A DNA stretch of 64,000 nucleotides from Variovorax paradoxus NBRC 15149 (GCF_001591365.1 NZ_BCUT01000001.1:2976001-3040000), one strand, 5' to 3'. Positions 26,408 to 35,307 are shown, counted from the first letter of the stretch. Numbers and translations: made by a program. Notes: generated by a model not told the origin, from the sequence alone.

Positions 26408-28348
26408 TCAGCGCTGGTCCGGAGAGGTCATCAACCTGCGCCGGTCGTCGCCGCCGCGCTGGCCTGGCTGAAGCTGCGGCTGCTGCTGAGGTGATGGTGC
26501 AGGCGCGAAGCCGCGCTGCTGCTGGAGGGCGCGCACCTGCGCTTCCTGCGCCTGGCGCATCGCGTTCTGCTGGGCCTGCTGTTGCGCCTGGGCCTGCTGC
26601 TGCGCCTGCACGGCGCGCTGCTGCATCTCCTGCTGCTGGCGCAGCATCTGTTGCTGGGCCAATGCCTGCTGCTGCGCCGCGCGCTGTTGTTGCTGCATCT
26701 GCTGCATTTGTTGTTGCTGCTGCAGGGCTTGCGCCTGGGCGGCGCGCTGCTGCGCCTCCTGCTGCTGCCGCAGCGCCTGTTGCTGCTGTTGCTGGACCTG
26801 CAACTGCTGCTGCTGTTGGCGTTGCTGTTGCCACTGGTCATGCGCGCCGCGCTGCTGCCACTCCTGCTGCTGGCGCAAGCCCTGCTGGCGCTGCCATTCC
26901 ATTGGCTGCTGTTGTTGCTGGAGCGCCTGCGCCTGCTGCATCTGCCGGGTTCGCCGTGCCTGCTCGTAGCGCAGTTCCTGCTGTTCGCGCGCCATCAGCT
27001 GCGTCGGCGGCAGCGCAGCGGCCGGCCGGCCGAAGCCGCCGCCGAAGCCTTGCATCGGGACGCCCGGCGCCGGCGCCACCGGCACCCGCGCGAAGCGGTC
27101 GTCCGGCAGCCGCACCAGGTCGCGCCGGCCGAAGGGGCCGCGGCCGAAGCGGTCGGCCGGCAGCACGGTCACGGCGCCCGCCATCTGCTGGTTGGCATAG
27201 AAGCCGTTGCGCAGCTCGGCCTGGCGGTTGCGGTAGGCCGCCATGCGGTTCACCTGGTCGAGGTAGCGCTGGCTCGCGTCATAGCCGGGCCGCCATGCCT
27301 CGCCGGGGGCCAGCGGGAACCAGCCCACGCCGCTGCGGCCGTTGCCGATCTGCAAGGCGGCATTGGCGCCGCTGCCGCCCACGAAGCCCACCAGCGCGGG
27401 CGAGTACACGGGCCGTGCGGCCGGCCGCCCCGGCACCCAGGCCCAGCGCGGTCCCACGCGCGCCCAGCGGCCATAGTGGAAGGGCGCAAAGCCCCAGGGC
27501 GCAGCGTCGACCCAGGTCAGGCCCCAGGGCGCGATGTTGACCCACTGGCCGTCGCGGTAGGGCGCCCAGTCGGCATCCACGCTGCGCGGGAACCAGACAT
27601 CGCCATAGTTCGGGTCGCTCTGCCAGTCGCCGTAGGCGTCGAGCTGCTGGTAGCCCACGACCTCGCGCGACACATAGCGTGCGGAGATCGACTGGTCCTC
27701 GATGCGGTTGCGCTCGGCCACCCAGGCATCGAAGCTGCCGCTTTGCGCTGGTGCGCCGCCCACAGCGGCCAGGTTGCGGCCCGACACGGTGAGTTGCTGC
27801 CGCGCGCCCAGCGCTTGCGATTCGCCGTTCTCGCCATGCAGCGTGACATGGCCCGAAGCCACTGCGATCCAGGTGGTGCCGGCAGCGGGGTCGGCCGCCA
27901 CGCGGTATTCGCCGGGCGCGTCGATCACGACCGCGAGGTTGCCGGTGTCCACCTCGACACGCTGGCCCGCCAGCTCGTCGCGCACGCGCAGCTGCAGGTT
28001 GCCCTGGTTCGCGGTGAGGCGCATGGTGTCGTCGTCGAGTTCGGAGAATTCGATGTGCGTCTGCCCGTCCATGCGCAGCGCGGCCGAGCCGATGTGGACT
28101 TCGGCGCGCGCATTGCGGTCGGTCCAGAGCCGGTCGCCGGTGGTGAGGGGGCGGTTGGGCTGCGCGTCGTACCAGCTGTCTTCGCCGGCGGGCGCGAAGC
28201 TCACGGTGCCCTGCTGCAGGTTCAGGCGCGCCACGCGTCCCGGCGGGTCCTGCTGCGCGCTGGCCGCCGCACCGAGGCACAGCAGCGCGAGGCCGAGCAG
28301 CCATCGGTGCCATGGCCGGTGAAGATCGAGAAAGGCGGGGCGGTTCAT
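26408..28348 (-). CDS. Exported FecR/DUF6600 protein with glutamine-rich tail
   Basis: A 646-residue secreted protein. A signal peptide (WLLGLALLCLGAAASAQQ) ends near residue 32. Residues 40-200 look like a FecR-type beta-sandwich (RLTANQGNLQLRVRDELAGQ, WIAVASGHVTLHGENG). Residues 210-420 match the DUF6600 type, with repeated Trp/Tyr/Gly patterns such as YGDVWFPRSVDADWAPYRDG and AAPWGFAPFHYGRWA. From residue 452 to 640 it is mostly Gln, with Arg and Ala, and may form a coiled coil or disordered aggregating tail. Function is unknown; cell-envelope association is likely. It is divergent from another exported protein gene (28487). Confidence 0.85.
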   Translation of the reverse strand: MNRPAFLDLHRPWHRWLLGLALLCLGAAASAQQDPPGRVARLNLQQGTVSFAPAGEDSWYDAQPNRPLTTGDRLWTDRNARAEVHIGSAALRMDGQTHIEFSELDDDTMRLTANQGNLQLRVRDELAGQRVEVDTGNLAVVIDAPGEYRVAADPAAGTTWIAVASGHVTLHGENGESQALGARQQLTVSGRNLAAVGGAPAQSGSFDAWVAERNRIEDQSISARYVSREVVGYQQLDAYGDWQSDPNYGDVWFPRSVDADWAPYRDGQWVNIAPWGLTWVDAAPWGFAPFHYGRWARVGPRWAWVPGRPAARPVYSPALVGFVGGSGANAALQIGNGRSGVGWFPLAPGEAWRPGYDASQRYLDQVNRMAAYRNRQAELRNGFYANQQMAGAVTVLPADRFGRGPFGRRDLVRLPDDRFARVPVAPAPGVPMQGFGGGFGRPAAALPPTQLMAREQQELRYEQARRTRQMQQAQALQQQQQPMEWQRQQGLRQQQEWQQRGAHDQWQQQRQQQQQLQVQQQQQQALRQQQEAQQRAAQAQALQQQQQMQQMQQQQRAAQQQALAQQQMLRQQQEMQQRAVQAQQQAQAQQQAQQNAMRQAQEAQVRALQQQRGFAPAPSPQQQPQLQPGQRGGDDRRRLMTSPDQR

Positions 28349-28486
28349 GGTTTGTCTCCGGTTCCCGGGGGCGGATGAAAGCGGTGGATATGTAACGCGC
28401 GAGAATCCGCTGCCGCTGTCAGCGCATGTCCCCTGCTTGGTGAAGCGCGCGCACATTCGGCAACCGCTTGTAATCGAGGACTCGGC

Positions 28487-30550
28487 ATGAAAAACAACAA
28501 GAACGCCTGTGCACCGGGCGAATTGCGCTACCCAAACCATAGCGCGGCGCAATGGACCGCGGCGCTCGCGTGCGCCGCCATGGCCATGGCCGCCGCGCCC
28601 GCGCACGCGCAGCTCGCGCGCAAGCCTTCCTACTACCAGCAGCAGAACAGCAACAAGTCCGCCCCGGAAGGCGCACAGCTTCCCGCGCGGCCGACTGCGC
28701 TCGCCTCGCTGCCGGCGCTGCGCAGCCGCGGCGACTTCGACGCGCTGGCCCGCGTCTACGACGCCGGCACGCCGATGCAGCTGGCCCACGTGCTGTTTGC
28801 CGTCGACCGCCGGGCCCGGCCCGTGCGCACCTACTACATCGACACGCCGCGCTACCAGCTGCATGTGCGCTTCGTGCGCGAGACCGGGCTCGCGCCGCGC
28901 GCGGGCAAGCGCGAGATCGACCGCAACTACCTCGTGCCCGACCGCCGCTTCCTGTTCGGCACGCTGAGCTGGCAGCAGAACATCGGCAGCTTCACCTACG
29001 AGTTCTGGGAAGGCGACCGGCTCACTCCCGCGCTGCTGCGCGAGGCCGATGCACAGGTGAAGGCCGGCTTCTTCGCGCCCGTGAAGTTCAAGACCAATTC
29101 CACGCTGCATGAACGCGTCGCGAACGAGGCGGGCGTCGACTTCGTCAGCCAGGAGGCGCTGATCCGCGAGCAGCCCTACATGCCGATGAACCTGGGCACG
29201 GCCACTGGCCGCGTGCGCATCGTGGACGAGGCCTCGGGCGCGAATGCGCTGAACGCGCTGCTGCCGGGCGACATCGCCGTGCTGCGCCAGGTGCCGATCG
29301 GCCTGCCGCCCGTGGCCGGCGTGCTGACCGAGCGGCCGTCCACGGCGCTGTCGCACGTCAACCTGCTGGCCAAGGGCTGGGGCATTCCCAACGCCTATGT
29401 GCGCGATGCCGCGGCCGTGCTGCGCGAGCATGCGGGGCAGTGGGTGGCGCTCAAGGTGGCCGCATCGGGCTACCAGGTGCGCCGCCTCACGGCGGAAGAA
29501 ATTGCCGCGCTGCCGCCGCGCGCAGCACGTGCCGCGGCCACCGGCGCACTGCCAGGCAGCGGCAAGGCCGCGAAGCCGGACCTGCGTGAAACCCGCCTGC
29601 TGCCGCTCGCGTCATTGCGCGCCCGCAACAGCGCGCAGTGCGGCGCCAAGGCCGCCAACCTCGGCGCCGTGCTGGCCGCGCGCATTCCAGGCACGACCGT
29701 GCCCGACGGCTTCTGCATTCCCTTTGCGCACTACGACCGCTTCATGCACGCGAACGGCCTGGCCGAGCACATCGCGCGCATGCAGCAGCAGCCCGGCTTC
29801 GCGGGCGATCCGCAGGTCCGGCAGAAGGCACTGGCGCAGTTGCAGGGGGAAATCGTGCAGTGGCCCGTCGATGCGGCCGATGCGGCGGCGTGGCGCGCCG
29901 CATGGCAGGCGCAGCTCGGCGGTGGCGGCGTGTTCGTGCGCAGCTCGTCCAACTCGGAAGACCTGCCGGGCTTCAGCGGCGCGGGGCTCTACACCACGGT
30001 GCCCAACGTCAAGACCGGCGACGCGCTCGAACTCGCGGTGAAGAAGGTCTGGGCCTCGGTGTTCAACCCCGAGGCCTGGGAGGCGCGCAGCGCCGCGGGC
30101 TTCGGCGCCGAGTCGGTGCTGATGGGCGTGTTCGTGCAGACGGCCATCGATGCCACCAGCGCCGGCGTGATGATCACGCGCGACCCCTTCGACGCCGGCC
30201 ACCCGCACGCCACCTACATCTCGGCCAAGCGCGGCATCGGCATCCGCGTGGTGGAGGGCCGGCGCGTGGCCGAGCAGGTGATGTACTCGAGCTGGTCCAA
30301 GGCGATCCAGGTGTTGAGCCGCTCGGCCGAAGAAACCGCGCTGCAGCTGGACAAGGACGGCGGCGTGAAGGAAGTACCGGTGGAGGCCGGCCGCAACGTG
30401 CTGACCGACGATCTGGTGGTGCGGCTGGCCACCGTGGGGGCGGCCGTGAAGCGTGCGTTCAACGGCGTCGACCAGGACATCGAATGGGCCACCGTGGGCG
30501 AGCGCATCGTGCTGCTGCAGGCGCGGCCGTACGTGGAGCGGCGGCGCTGA
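28487..30550 (+). CDS. Exported PEP-synthase-like (PPDK N-terminal domain) protein
   Basis: A 687-residue protein with a signal peptide (AALACAAMAMAAAPAHAQ, cleavage near residue 41) and homology to PEP synthase/pyruvate phosphate dikinase. A swivelling phosphohistidine-like segment, ERPSTALSHVNLLAKGWGIP with His290, comes first; the ATP-grasp nucleotide-binding domain follows (about residues 385-685, with FVRSSSNSEDLPGFSGAGLY and a final DQDIEWATVGERIVLLQARP). This order is reversed relative to PEP synthase, and the PEP/pyruvate-binding barrel is absent. Export of an ATP-grasp enzyme is odd, as the periplasm lacks ATP. A GAGGA box precedes the ATG. The function is unknown. Confidence 0.85.
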   Translation: MKNNKNACAPGELRYPNHSAAQWTAALACAAMAMAAAPAHAQLARKPSYYQQQNSNKSAPEGAQLPARPTALASLPALRSRGDFDALARVYDAGTPMQLAHVLFAVDRRARPVRTYYIDTPRYQLHVRFVRETGLAPRAGKREIDRNYLVPDRRFLFGTLSWQQNIGSFTYEFWEGDRLTPALLREADAQVKAGFFAPVKFKTNSTLHERVANEAGVDFVSQEALIREQPYMPMNLGTATGRVRIVDEASGANALNALLPGDIAVLRQVPIGLPPVAGVLTERPSTALSHVNLLAKGWGIPNAYVRDAAAVLREHAGQWVALKVAASGYQVRRLTAEEIAALPPRAARAAATGALPGSGKAAKPDLRETRLLPLASLRARNSAQCGAKAANLGAVLAARIPGTTVPDGFCIPFAHYDRFMHANGLAEHIARMQQQPGFAGDPQVRQKALAQLQGEIVQWPVDAADAAAWRAAWQAQLGGGGVFVRSSSNSEDLPGFSGAGLYTTVPNVKTGDALELAVKKVWASVFNPEAWEARSAAGFGAESVLMGVFVQTAIDATSAGVMITRDPFDAGHPHATYISAKRGIGIRVVEGRRVAEQVMYSSWSKAIQVLSRSAEETALQLDKDGGVKEVPVEAGRNVLTDDLVVRLATVGAAVKRAFNGVDQDIEWATVGERIVLLQARPYVERRR

Positions 30551-30599
30551 GCGCCGGCCTTCGCCGGCCGGTTCCGCTCACAGTGCTGCCAGCGGCGCT

Positions 30600-32516
30600 T
30601 CATCCATACAGGTACTGCGGCAGCCACAGCGTCAGCCCCGGCCAGATGTACATGAACACCATGCACAGGATCACGATCAGCATGTAGGGCATCATCCCCG
30701 CGAAGATCTGGTTGAGCGTCACGTGCGGCGGCGACACGCCCTTCAGGTAGAAGGCCGACATCGCCACCGGCGGCGAGAGGAACGCCGCCTGCAGGTTCAC
30801 GAACACCAGCACGCCGAACAGCAGCGGGTCGATCTGGAAGTGCGCGAGCAGCGGCAGGAAGATGGGCACGAAGATCACGATGATCTCGGTCCATTCGAGC
30901 GGCCAGCCCAGGATGAAGATGATCGCCTGCGACAGCAGCAGGAACTGCAGCGGGCTCAAGTTCATGCCCAGCACCCATTCCTCGACGATGCGCTGGCCGC
31001 CCAGCAGCGCGAACACCGCCGAGAACAGCGCCGAGCCCACGAACAGCCAGCACACCATCGAGGTGGTCTTGAGCGTGAGGAACACGGCCTCCTTGGTCTT
31101 CTTGAAGTTCAGCGTGCCGGCCTGCCACGCCATCAGGAAGGCGCCGGCCGCGCCCACCGCGGCCGACTCGGTGGCGGTCGTGATGCCGAACAGGATCACG
31201 CCCAGCACCACCAGCGTGAGCGTGGCCAGCGGCATCACCGACGACACCAGCATGCGCAGGATCTCGAACTGCTCCGCGTCCATGCGCCAGTAGTACCAGG
31301 CCAGCAGCGCGAGCGTGAAGAGGCTGGCCAGCAGGAAGCCGGTGTAGAAGGCCTCGGGCACGGCGGCGGTCTTCGGCGCATCGACCGCTTCGCCCAGCTG
31401 CTGCAGGCCGCCCTCGGCCGCCGCGGGCGCCGGGGCTTCGCTGCCGGGGGGCTCCTCGACGCCGCCCGGCGGCTCCTGCAGGCCGTCTTCCGCCGAGGGC
31501 TCCTTCGGTGCATCGGACGCCGGCGGTTCGGCCAGCCCGGTTCCGGACGACGAAGCTTCGGGCGCCGCCTGCTGCTGCTGCTGCGCCACCGGTGCCTTGC
31601 CGCTGCTGCTGTTGTCCGCCTGCGAGTAGATCGCCACGTACCACCAGACCGACCCCAGCGTCGCGGCCGCGAGCGCCAGCGGCACCAGCGCGCTCAGCAG
31701 GCCGCGCAGCAGCATCCACCAGGTGATGCGCACGCCCTCGGCCGCGCCGCGCAGCGCGCGCGCCGGCGACGCCACGGCCGCCGCGAGAGCGGGCAGCATG
31801 CGCGGCGAATAGCTGGCCGCGATGTGCGCAACCCAGGGCGAGACGGGTGCGCGCTGCTGGTCGGCCGGCAGCTTGGGCGCGACCTTCGGCTGCAGCATGG
31901 CCCAGCCGATCACGTAGACCAGGTAGAGAAAGGCGAGGAAGAAGCCCGGGAACATCGCCGCCGCATAGAGCTTCACCACCGACTGCCCGGCCACGGCCGC
32001 GTACACGATGATCATCACCGAGGGCGGAATCAGGATGCCGAGCGTGCCGCCCGCCGTGATGACGCCGGCCGCCAGCCGCGTGTCGTAGCCGGCGTTGAGC
32101 ATCGGCCGCATCGCGATCACGCCCATCAGCACCACCACCGCGCCGACCAGGCCGCTCGCGATGCCCCAGAAGGTGCAGACGATCAGCGTGGTCACCGCCA
32201 GCGACCCCGGCACTCGGCGGAAGGCCAGCTGCACGCTGTGGAACATCTTGTCGACCAGCGCGCCGCGCTCCATCACGTAGCCCATCAGCACGAACAGCGG
32301 GATCGACAGCAGCGTCTCGTTGGTCATGGCACCGAAGGCGCGCTGCACCATCAGGTCGAAGATCCTGTTGTCCAGCCAGTGCGCGGCGGGATCGTAGAAG
32401 GCGATGAAGCCGAAGAACATGCCCAGGCCCATCAGCGTGAACGCCGTGGGAAAGCCCAGCATGATCACGACCACGATCAGGCCCAGCATCGAGAGGCCGA
32501 GTGCGGGTTCGCTCAC
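30600..32516 (-). CDS. TRAP transporter large permease subunit (DctM family) with internal insertion
   Basis: A 638-residue inner-membrane subunit that forms the transport pathway of a TRAP system, driven by an ion gradient. The GTG at 32516 overlaps the small-subunit stop (GTGA), which fixes the start. Family signatures include NETLLSIPLFVLMGYVMERG, WGIASGLVGAVVVLMGV, GGTLGILIPPSVMII and the C-terminal SPPVAMSAFYLKGV. It is about 200 residues longer than classical DctM (about 430): residues 210-420 contain extra membrane segments and a Pro/Ala/Glu/Gln-rich stretch (about 300-385). Similar long forms exist in betaproteobacteria as far as I know. Last gene of dctP-dctQ-dctM. Confidence 0.93.
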   Translation of the reverse strand: MSEPALGLSMLGLIVVVIMLGFPTAFTLMGLGMFFGFIAFYDPAAHWLDNRIFDLMVQRAFGAMTNETLLSIPLFVLMGYVMERGALVDKMFHSVQLAFRRVPGSLAVTTLIVCTFWGIASGLVGAVVVLMGVIAMRPMLNAGYDTRLAAGVITAGGTLGILIPPSVMIIVYAAVAGQSVVKLYAAAMFPGFFLAFLYLVYVIGWAMLQPKVAPKLPADQQRAPVSPWVAHIAASYSPRMLPALAAAVASPARALRGAAEGVRITWWMLLRGLLSALVPLALAAATLGSVWWYVAIYSQADNSSSGKAPVAQQQQQAAPEASSSGTGLAEPPASDAPKEPSAEDGLQEPPGGVEEPPGSEAPAPAAAEGGLQQLGEAVDAPKTAAVPEAFYTGFLLASLFTLALLAWYYWRMDAEQFEILRMLVSSVMPLATLTLVVLGVILFGITTATESAAVGAAGAFLMAWQAGTLNFKKTKEAVFLTLKTTSMVCWLFVGSALFSAVFALLGGQRIVEEWVLGMNLSPLQFLLLSQAIIFILGWPLEWTEIIVIFVPIFLPLLAHFQIDPLLFGVLVFVNLQAAFLSPPVAMSAFYLKGVSPPHVTLNQIFAGMMPYMLIVILCMVFMYIWPGLTLWLPQYLYG

Positions 32517-33181
32517 TGGGTGCCTCCCGTCGTGCCGCTCTTGCGCTGCTGCGCGGCCTGCTCGATGGCCTTGGCCTTGTCGATCACCTCGCGCTTGTCG
32601 GCCTCGTCGACGAGGGTGCTGCCGGCGAGCTGTTCGCCGACCACGTCCATTTCTTCCGCGTCCTTCAGGCGCGGCGCCCACTCGCCGGTCTTCAGGCACA
32701 GCGCGCAGCGCACCATCTCCGCAATGCCCTGCAGCAGCAGCACGGCGCCGGCCATCGGAATCACGAACTTGAAGGGGTAGAGCGGAATCGGGACGGCATT
32801 GAAGGTCTGCTCGCGCATGGCGAGCGATTCGCCGAAGTAGGTCCAGCCCGACCAGGTGAGCGCCACCACGCCGGGCAGGAAGAAGAGGATGAACAGCACC
32901 AGGTCGAGCGCGGCCTGCGTGCGCGGCTTCATGCTGCCGTAGAGGAAGTCGCCGCGCACGTGGCCGGCCTGCGAGAGCGTGTAGGCGCCGCCCATCATGA
33001 AGAGCGTCCCGTAGAGCATGTTGTTGGCATCGAAGATCCAGGCAGTGGGCGCGTTGAGCGCATAGCGCTTGAAGACCTCGCCGCACACCAGCAGCATCAG
33101 CGCCACGATGAGCCACGAGAAGGTCTTGCCCACGACCATGCTGAACCGGTCGACGGCGTGGAGAAAGCGTTGGATGGTCAT
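32513..33181 (-). CDS. TRAP transporter small permease subunit (DctQ family)
   Basis: A 222-residue membrane protein with four predicted transmembrane helices (for example FSWLIVALMLLVCGEVFKRY and ALDLVLFILFFLPGVVALTW), the small subunit that stabilises the TRAP permease. The ATG at 33181 gives MTIQRFLHAVDRFS. It is longer than usual because of a charged, Ala/Lys-rich C-terminal tail (residues 175-222). It overlaps the large subunit gene by 4 bp. The binding protein gene lies 81 bp upstream, with a stem-loop between. Confidence 0.92.
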   Translation of the reverse strand: MTIQRFLHAVDRFSMVVGKTFSWLIVALMLLVCGEVFKRYALNAPTAWIFDANNMLYGTLFMMGGAYTLSQAGHVRGDFLYGSMKPRTQAALDLVLFILFFLPGVVALTWSGWTYFGESLAMREQTFNAVPIPLYPFKFVIPMAGAVLLLQGIAEMVRCALCLKTGEWAPRLKDAEEMDVVGEQLAGSTLVDEADKREVIDKAKAIEQAAQQRKSGTTGGTQ

Positions 33182-33208
33182 GGCGAGATGGACAGAGACC
33201 GTTCGTGG

Positions 33209-33245
33209 AACACCGTGGAGCCGGCTGTGCCGCTCCACAGGTGTT
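33209..33245 (-). promoter_or_regulatory. Stem-loop between dctP-like and dctQ-like genes
   Basis: AACACC-GTGGAG-CGGC pairs with GCCG-CTCCAC-GGTGTT with two small bulges and a 3-base loop. No T-run follows. Such a structure after a binding-protein gene often protects the upstream mRNA end, giving more receptor than permease. That role is inferred from position. Confidence 0.6.
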
Positions 33246-33262
33246 GTGTTCCCCGGAGGGGT

Positions 33263-34375
33263 TCAGCTCTTCTTCTTGCTGCCGAAGTAGTGGTTGTAGG
33301 CCATCTTGAAATCGACACCGTAGTCGTTCTGCCATTGCAGCGCGCGTTCAGCGAAGATGCGCTGCGAATCCAGCACCTTCTTGAACAACGGGTTCTCCGC
33401 GGCTTTCTTCTCGATGGTCTTGTCCCATGCCGCGAGCTGCGCGCGCAGCACCGCATCGGGCGTCTTGTAGAACTTGATGCCGGCCTTCTTCATGTCGGCA
33501 TAGTCCTGCGAGTTGCGCTGCACGGCCTTCCAGCTCATGTCGGCGCTCGCGGCCTGCACGGCGTAGTCGATGATGGAGCGCAGCTCCTGCGGCAGCGCGC
33601 TGTACTTGCCCTTGTTGAACAGCACCTCGAACTGCTCGCCCGACTGGTGGAAGCTCTGCAGCATGCAGTTCTTCACCACGTCGGGAAAGCCGAGCACGCG
33701 GTCACTCGACGCGTTGTTGAACTCGGCCGCATCGATCAGCCCGCGGTCCAGCGCGGGCACGATCTCGCTGCCGGGCAGCGGGTTCACCGCCGTGCCCATC
33801 TCGGTGAACATGTCCACCGCGAGCCCCACGGTGCGGAACTTGAGGCCCTTCATGTCCTCCACCTTGGCCACCGGCTTCTTGAACCAGCCCAGCGGCTGCG
33901 TGGGCATGGGGCCGTAGAGGTACGACACCACCTCCATGTTCAGGCTCTTGTAGATCTCGTCGAGCAGCGCCTTGCCGCCGCCGTAGTTGTGCCAGGCCAG
34001 CACCGTGTTGGCGTCCATGCCGAAACCCGGCCCCGAACCCCACAGCGCGAGCGCCGAGTTCTTGCCGTAGTGGTAGGCGACCACGCCATGGCCGCCGTCC
34101 AGCGTGCCCTTGTTCACCGCCTCGAGCAGCTGAAAGGCCGGCACCACCGCGCCCGAGGGCAGCACCTCGATCTTCAGGCGGCCGCCTGCCATGTCATTGA
34201 CCTTCTTCGCGAAGTCCTGCGCATATTCGTGGAAGATGTCCTTGGCTGGCCAGGTGCTCTGGAAGCGCAGCGAGGTGGTCTGGGCCATGCTGACCATCGG
34301 CGCCGACATGGCGCCGGCGGCCACGGCCGCGCCCTTGAGCAGGCTGCGGCGGCGGGGCGATTTGCTGTCTGTCAT
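33263..34375 (-). CDS. TRAP transporter substrate-binding protein (DctP family), Tat-exported
   Basis: A 370-residue periplasmic receptor of the TRAP system. The N-terminus MTDSKSPRRRSLLKGAAVAA has a twin-arginine-type motif. Ligand-binding segments include LRFQSTWPAKDIFHEYAQDF, KLKIEVLPSGAVVPAFQLLE, and the KGLKFRTVGLAVDMFTEMG motif with the Arg that holds a substrate carboxylate in this family. A carboxylate ligand is therefore likely, though its identity is not visible. First gene of the TRAP operon, divergent from a rhodanese gene with an inverted repeat in between. Confidence 0.94.
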   Translation of the reverse strand: MTDSKSPRRRSLLKGAAVAAGAMSAPMVSMAQTTSLRFQSTWPAKDIFHEYAQDFAKKVNDMAGGRLKIEVLPSGAVVPAFQLLEAVNKGTLDGGHGVVAYHYGKNSALALWGSGPGFGMDANTVLAWHNYGGGKALLDEIYKSLNMEVVSYLYGPMPTQPLGWFKKPVAKVEDMKGLKFRTVGLAVDMFTEMGTAVNPLPGSEIVPALDRGLIDAAEFNNASSDRVLGFPDVVKNCMLQSFHQSGEQFEVLFNKGKYSALPQELRSIIDYAVQAASADMSWKAVQRNSQDYADMKKAGIKFYKTPDAVLRAQLAAWDKTIEKKAAENPLFKKVLDSQRIFAERALQWQNDYGVDFKMAYNHYFGSKKKS

Positions 34376-34490
34376 GTTGTCTCTCTCCGTACAAGTTCTG
34401 ATGACAAGGAAACCCTGCCCGCCTCTTGGCGTTATCGTGTGGCAGGCCCAAGCCGCATCTTTGGCGCGCAGGAAAACGCGACAAACAGGG

Positions 34491-34510
34491 TTTTCACGAA
34501 CTGGTGAAAA
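34491..34510. promoter_or_regulatory. Inverted repeat in TRAP/rhodanese divergent region
   Basis: TTTTCAC (34491-34497) and GTGAAAA (34504-34510) are perfect complements with a 6-bp spacer, in an AT-rich patch 116 bp before the dctP-like start and 87 bp before the rhodanese start. Candidate operator. No regulator gene is adjacent. Confidence 0.5.
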
Positions 34511-34596
34511 ATTCCGTCATCCGGCGAGGGCGCCGGGCAACGAAAGAAGACCGCTGCCCTTGAAGTAACCCTATCGATTGGAAGGACGAGAAAGAG

Positions 34597-35010
34597 ATGA
34601 CCGAACCCGTTGGTGAAAAAGGCTATGCCGGCGACGTGACGCCCGAGCAGGCCGCGCAGTGGATGGCGAGTGGCGAGGCGGTCCTGGTCGACGTGCGCAC
34701 CGATGCCGAGCGCGAATGGGTCGGCTACGTGCCCGGCGCCGTGCCGCTGGCCTGGAAGCAGTGGCCGGGCATGGCGCTCAACCCGGCCTTCGACGGCGGC
34801 ATCCGTGCCGCGGGCGAAGACGGCAACAAGAAGCTGGTGCTGCTGTGCCGCAGCGGCGTGCGCTCCATCGCCGCCGCCCGGCGCGCCACCGAACTGGGCC
34901 TGGAGGCCTACAACATCCTCGAAGGTTTCGAGGGCAATCCGGACGAGAGCGGCCACCGCGGGCAGATCGGCGGCTGGCGCAAGCGCGGGCTGCCTTGGAA
35001 GCAGAACTAG
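34597..35010 (+). CDS. Rhodanese-like sulfurtransferase
   Basis: A 137-residue single-domain rhodanese. The active-site loop is LLCRSGVRSI, with the sulfur-carrying Cys at about residue 89 and basic residues around it; the VLVDVRTDAEREWVGYVPGA segment is the usual N-terminal signature. It probably moves sulfane sulfur in the cytosol; there is no signal peptide. A GGACGAG-type box precedes the ATG. It stands alone, divergent from the TRAP operon, and is followed by a family A repeat. Confidence 0.93.
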   Translation: MTEPVGEKGYAGDVTPEQAAQWMASGEAVLVDVRTDAEREWVGYVPGAVPLAWKQWPGMALNPAFDGGIRAAGEDGNKKLVLLCRSGVRSIAAARRATELGLEAYNILEGFEGNPDESGHRGQIGGWRKRGLPWKQN

Positions 35011-35027
35011 GTTCGGGTTCGGGCTTT

Positions 35028-35283
35028 GTTCAGGGCGCGCTCCCGCCGACGGGGTACCTTGCTCCGCGAATGTCCTCCGGCCTTCGGCCTCCCCCTTAAT
35101 TTCGCTGCGCAAGGCACCCCATCAGCGGGAGCGTGATCAGAGCACTGGTTGATCAGCGGTACACCACGAGCGTGCCCAGTGCACAGGGCGTCGGGTGCTC
35201 CCCGCAGCGAAATAAAGGAGGAGCCGAAGGCGGGGGACATTCGCGGAGGGGAGTACCCGGTGGCCTGTGCACGCACCCTGAAC
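35028..35283. repeat. Long inverted-repeat intergenic element, family A copy 2
   Basis: A 256-bp copy of the 6675-6934 element in the opposite orientation, again bounded by GTTCAGGG and CCCTGAAC. Its two long arms pair with each other, and the centre (TGGTTGATCAGCG, then CCCAGTGCACAG) is conserved with the reverse complement of copy 1. It fills the gap between the convergent rhodanese and Kbp genes, just beyond the Kbp terminator. No gene is seen. Confidence 0.85.
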
Positions 35284-35307
35284 AACAGCGCCAAACAAAA
35301 CCACCCA

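Noticed and set aside
26582..28378. Plus-strand Leu/His-rich open frame of about 600 codons
   Set aside because: It is antisense to the Gln-rich gene: CAG repeats read as CTG give poly-Leu. No start signal or family match.
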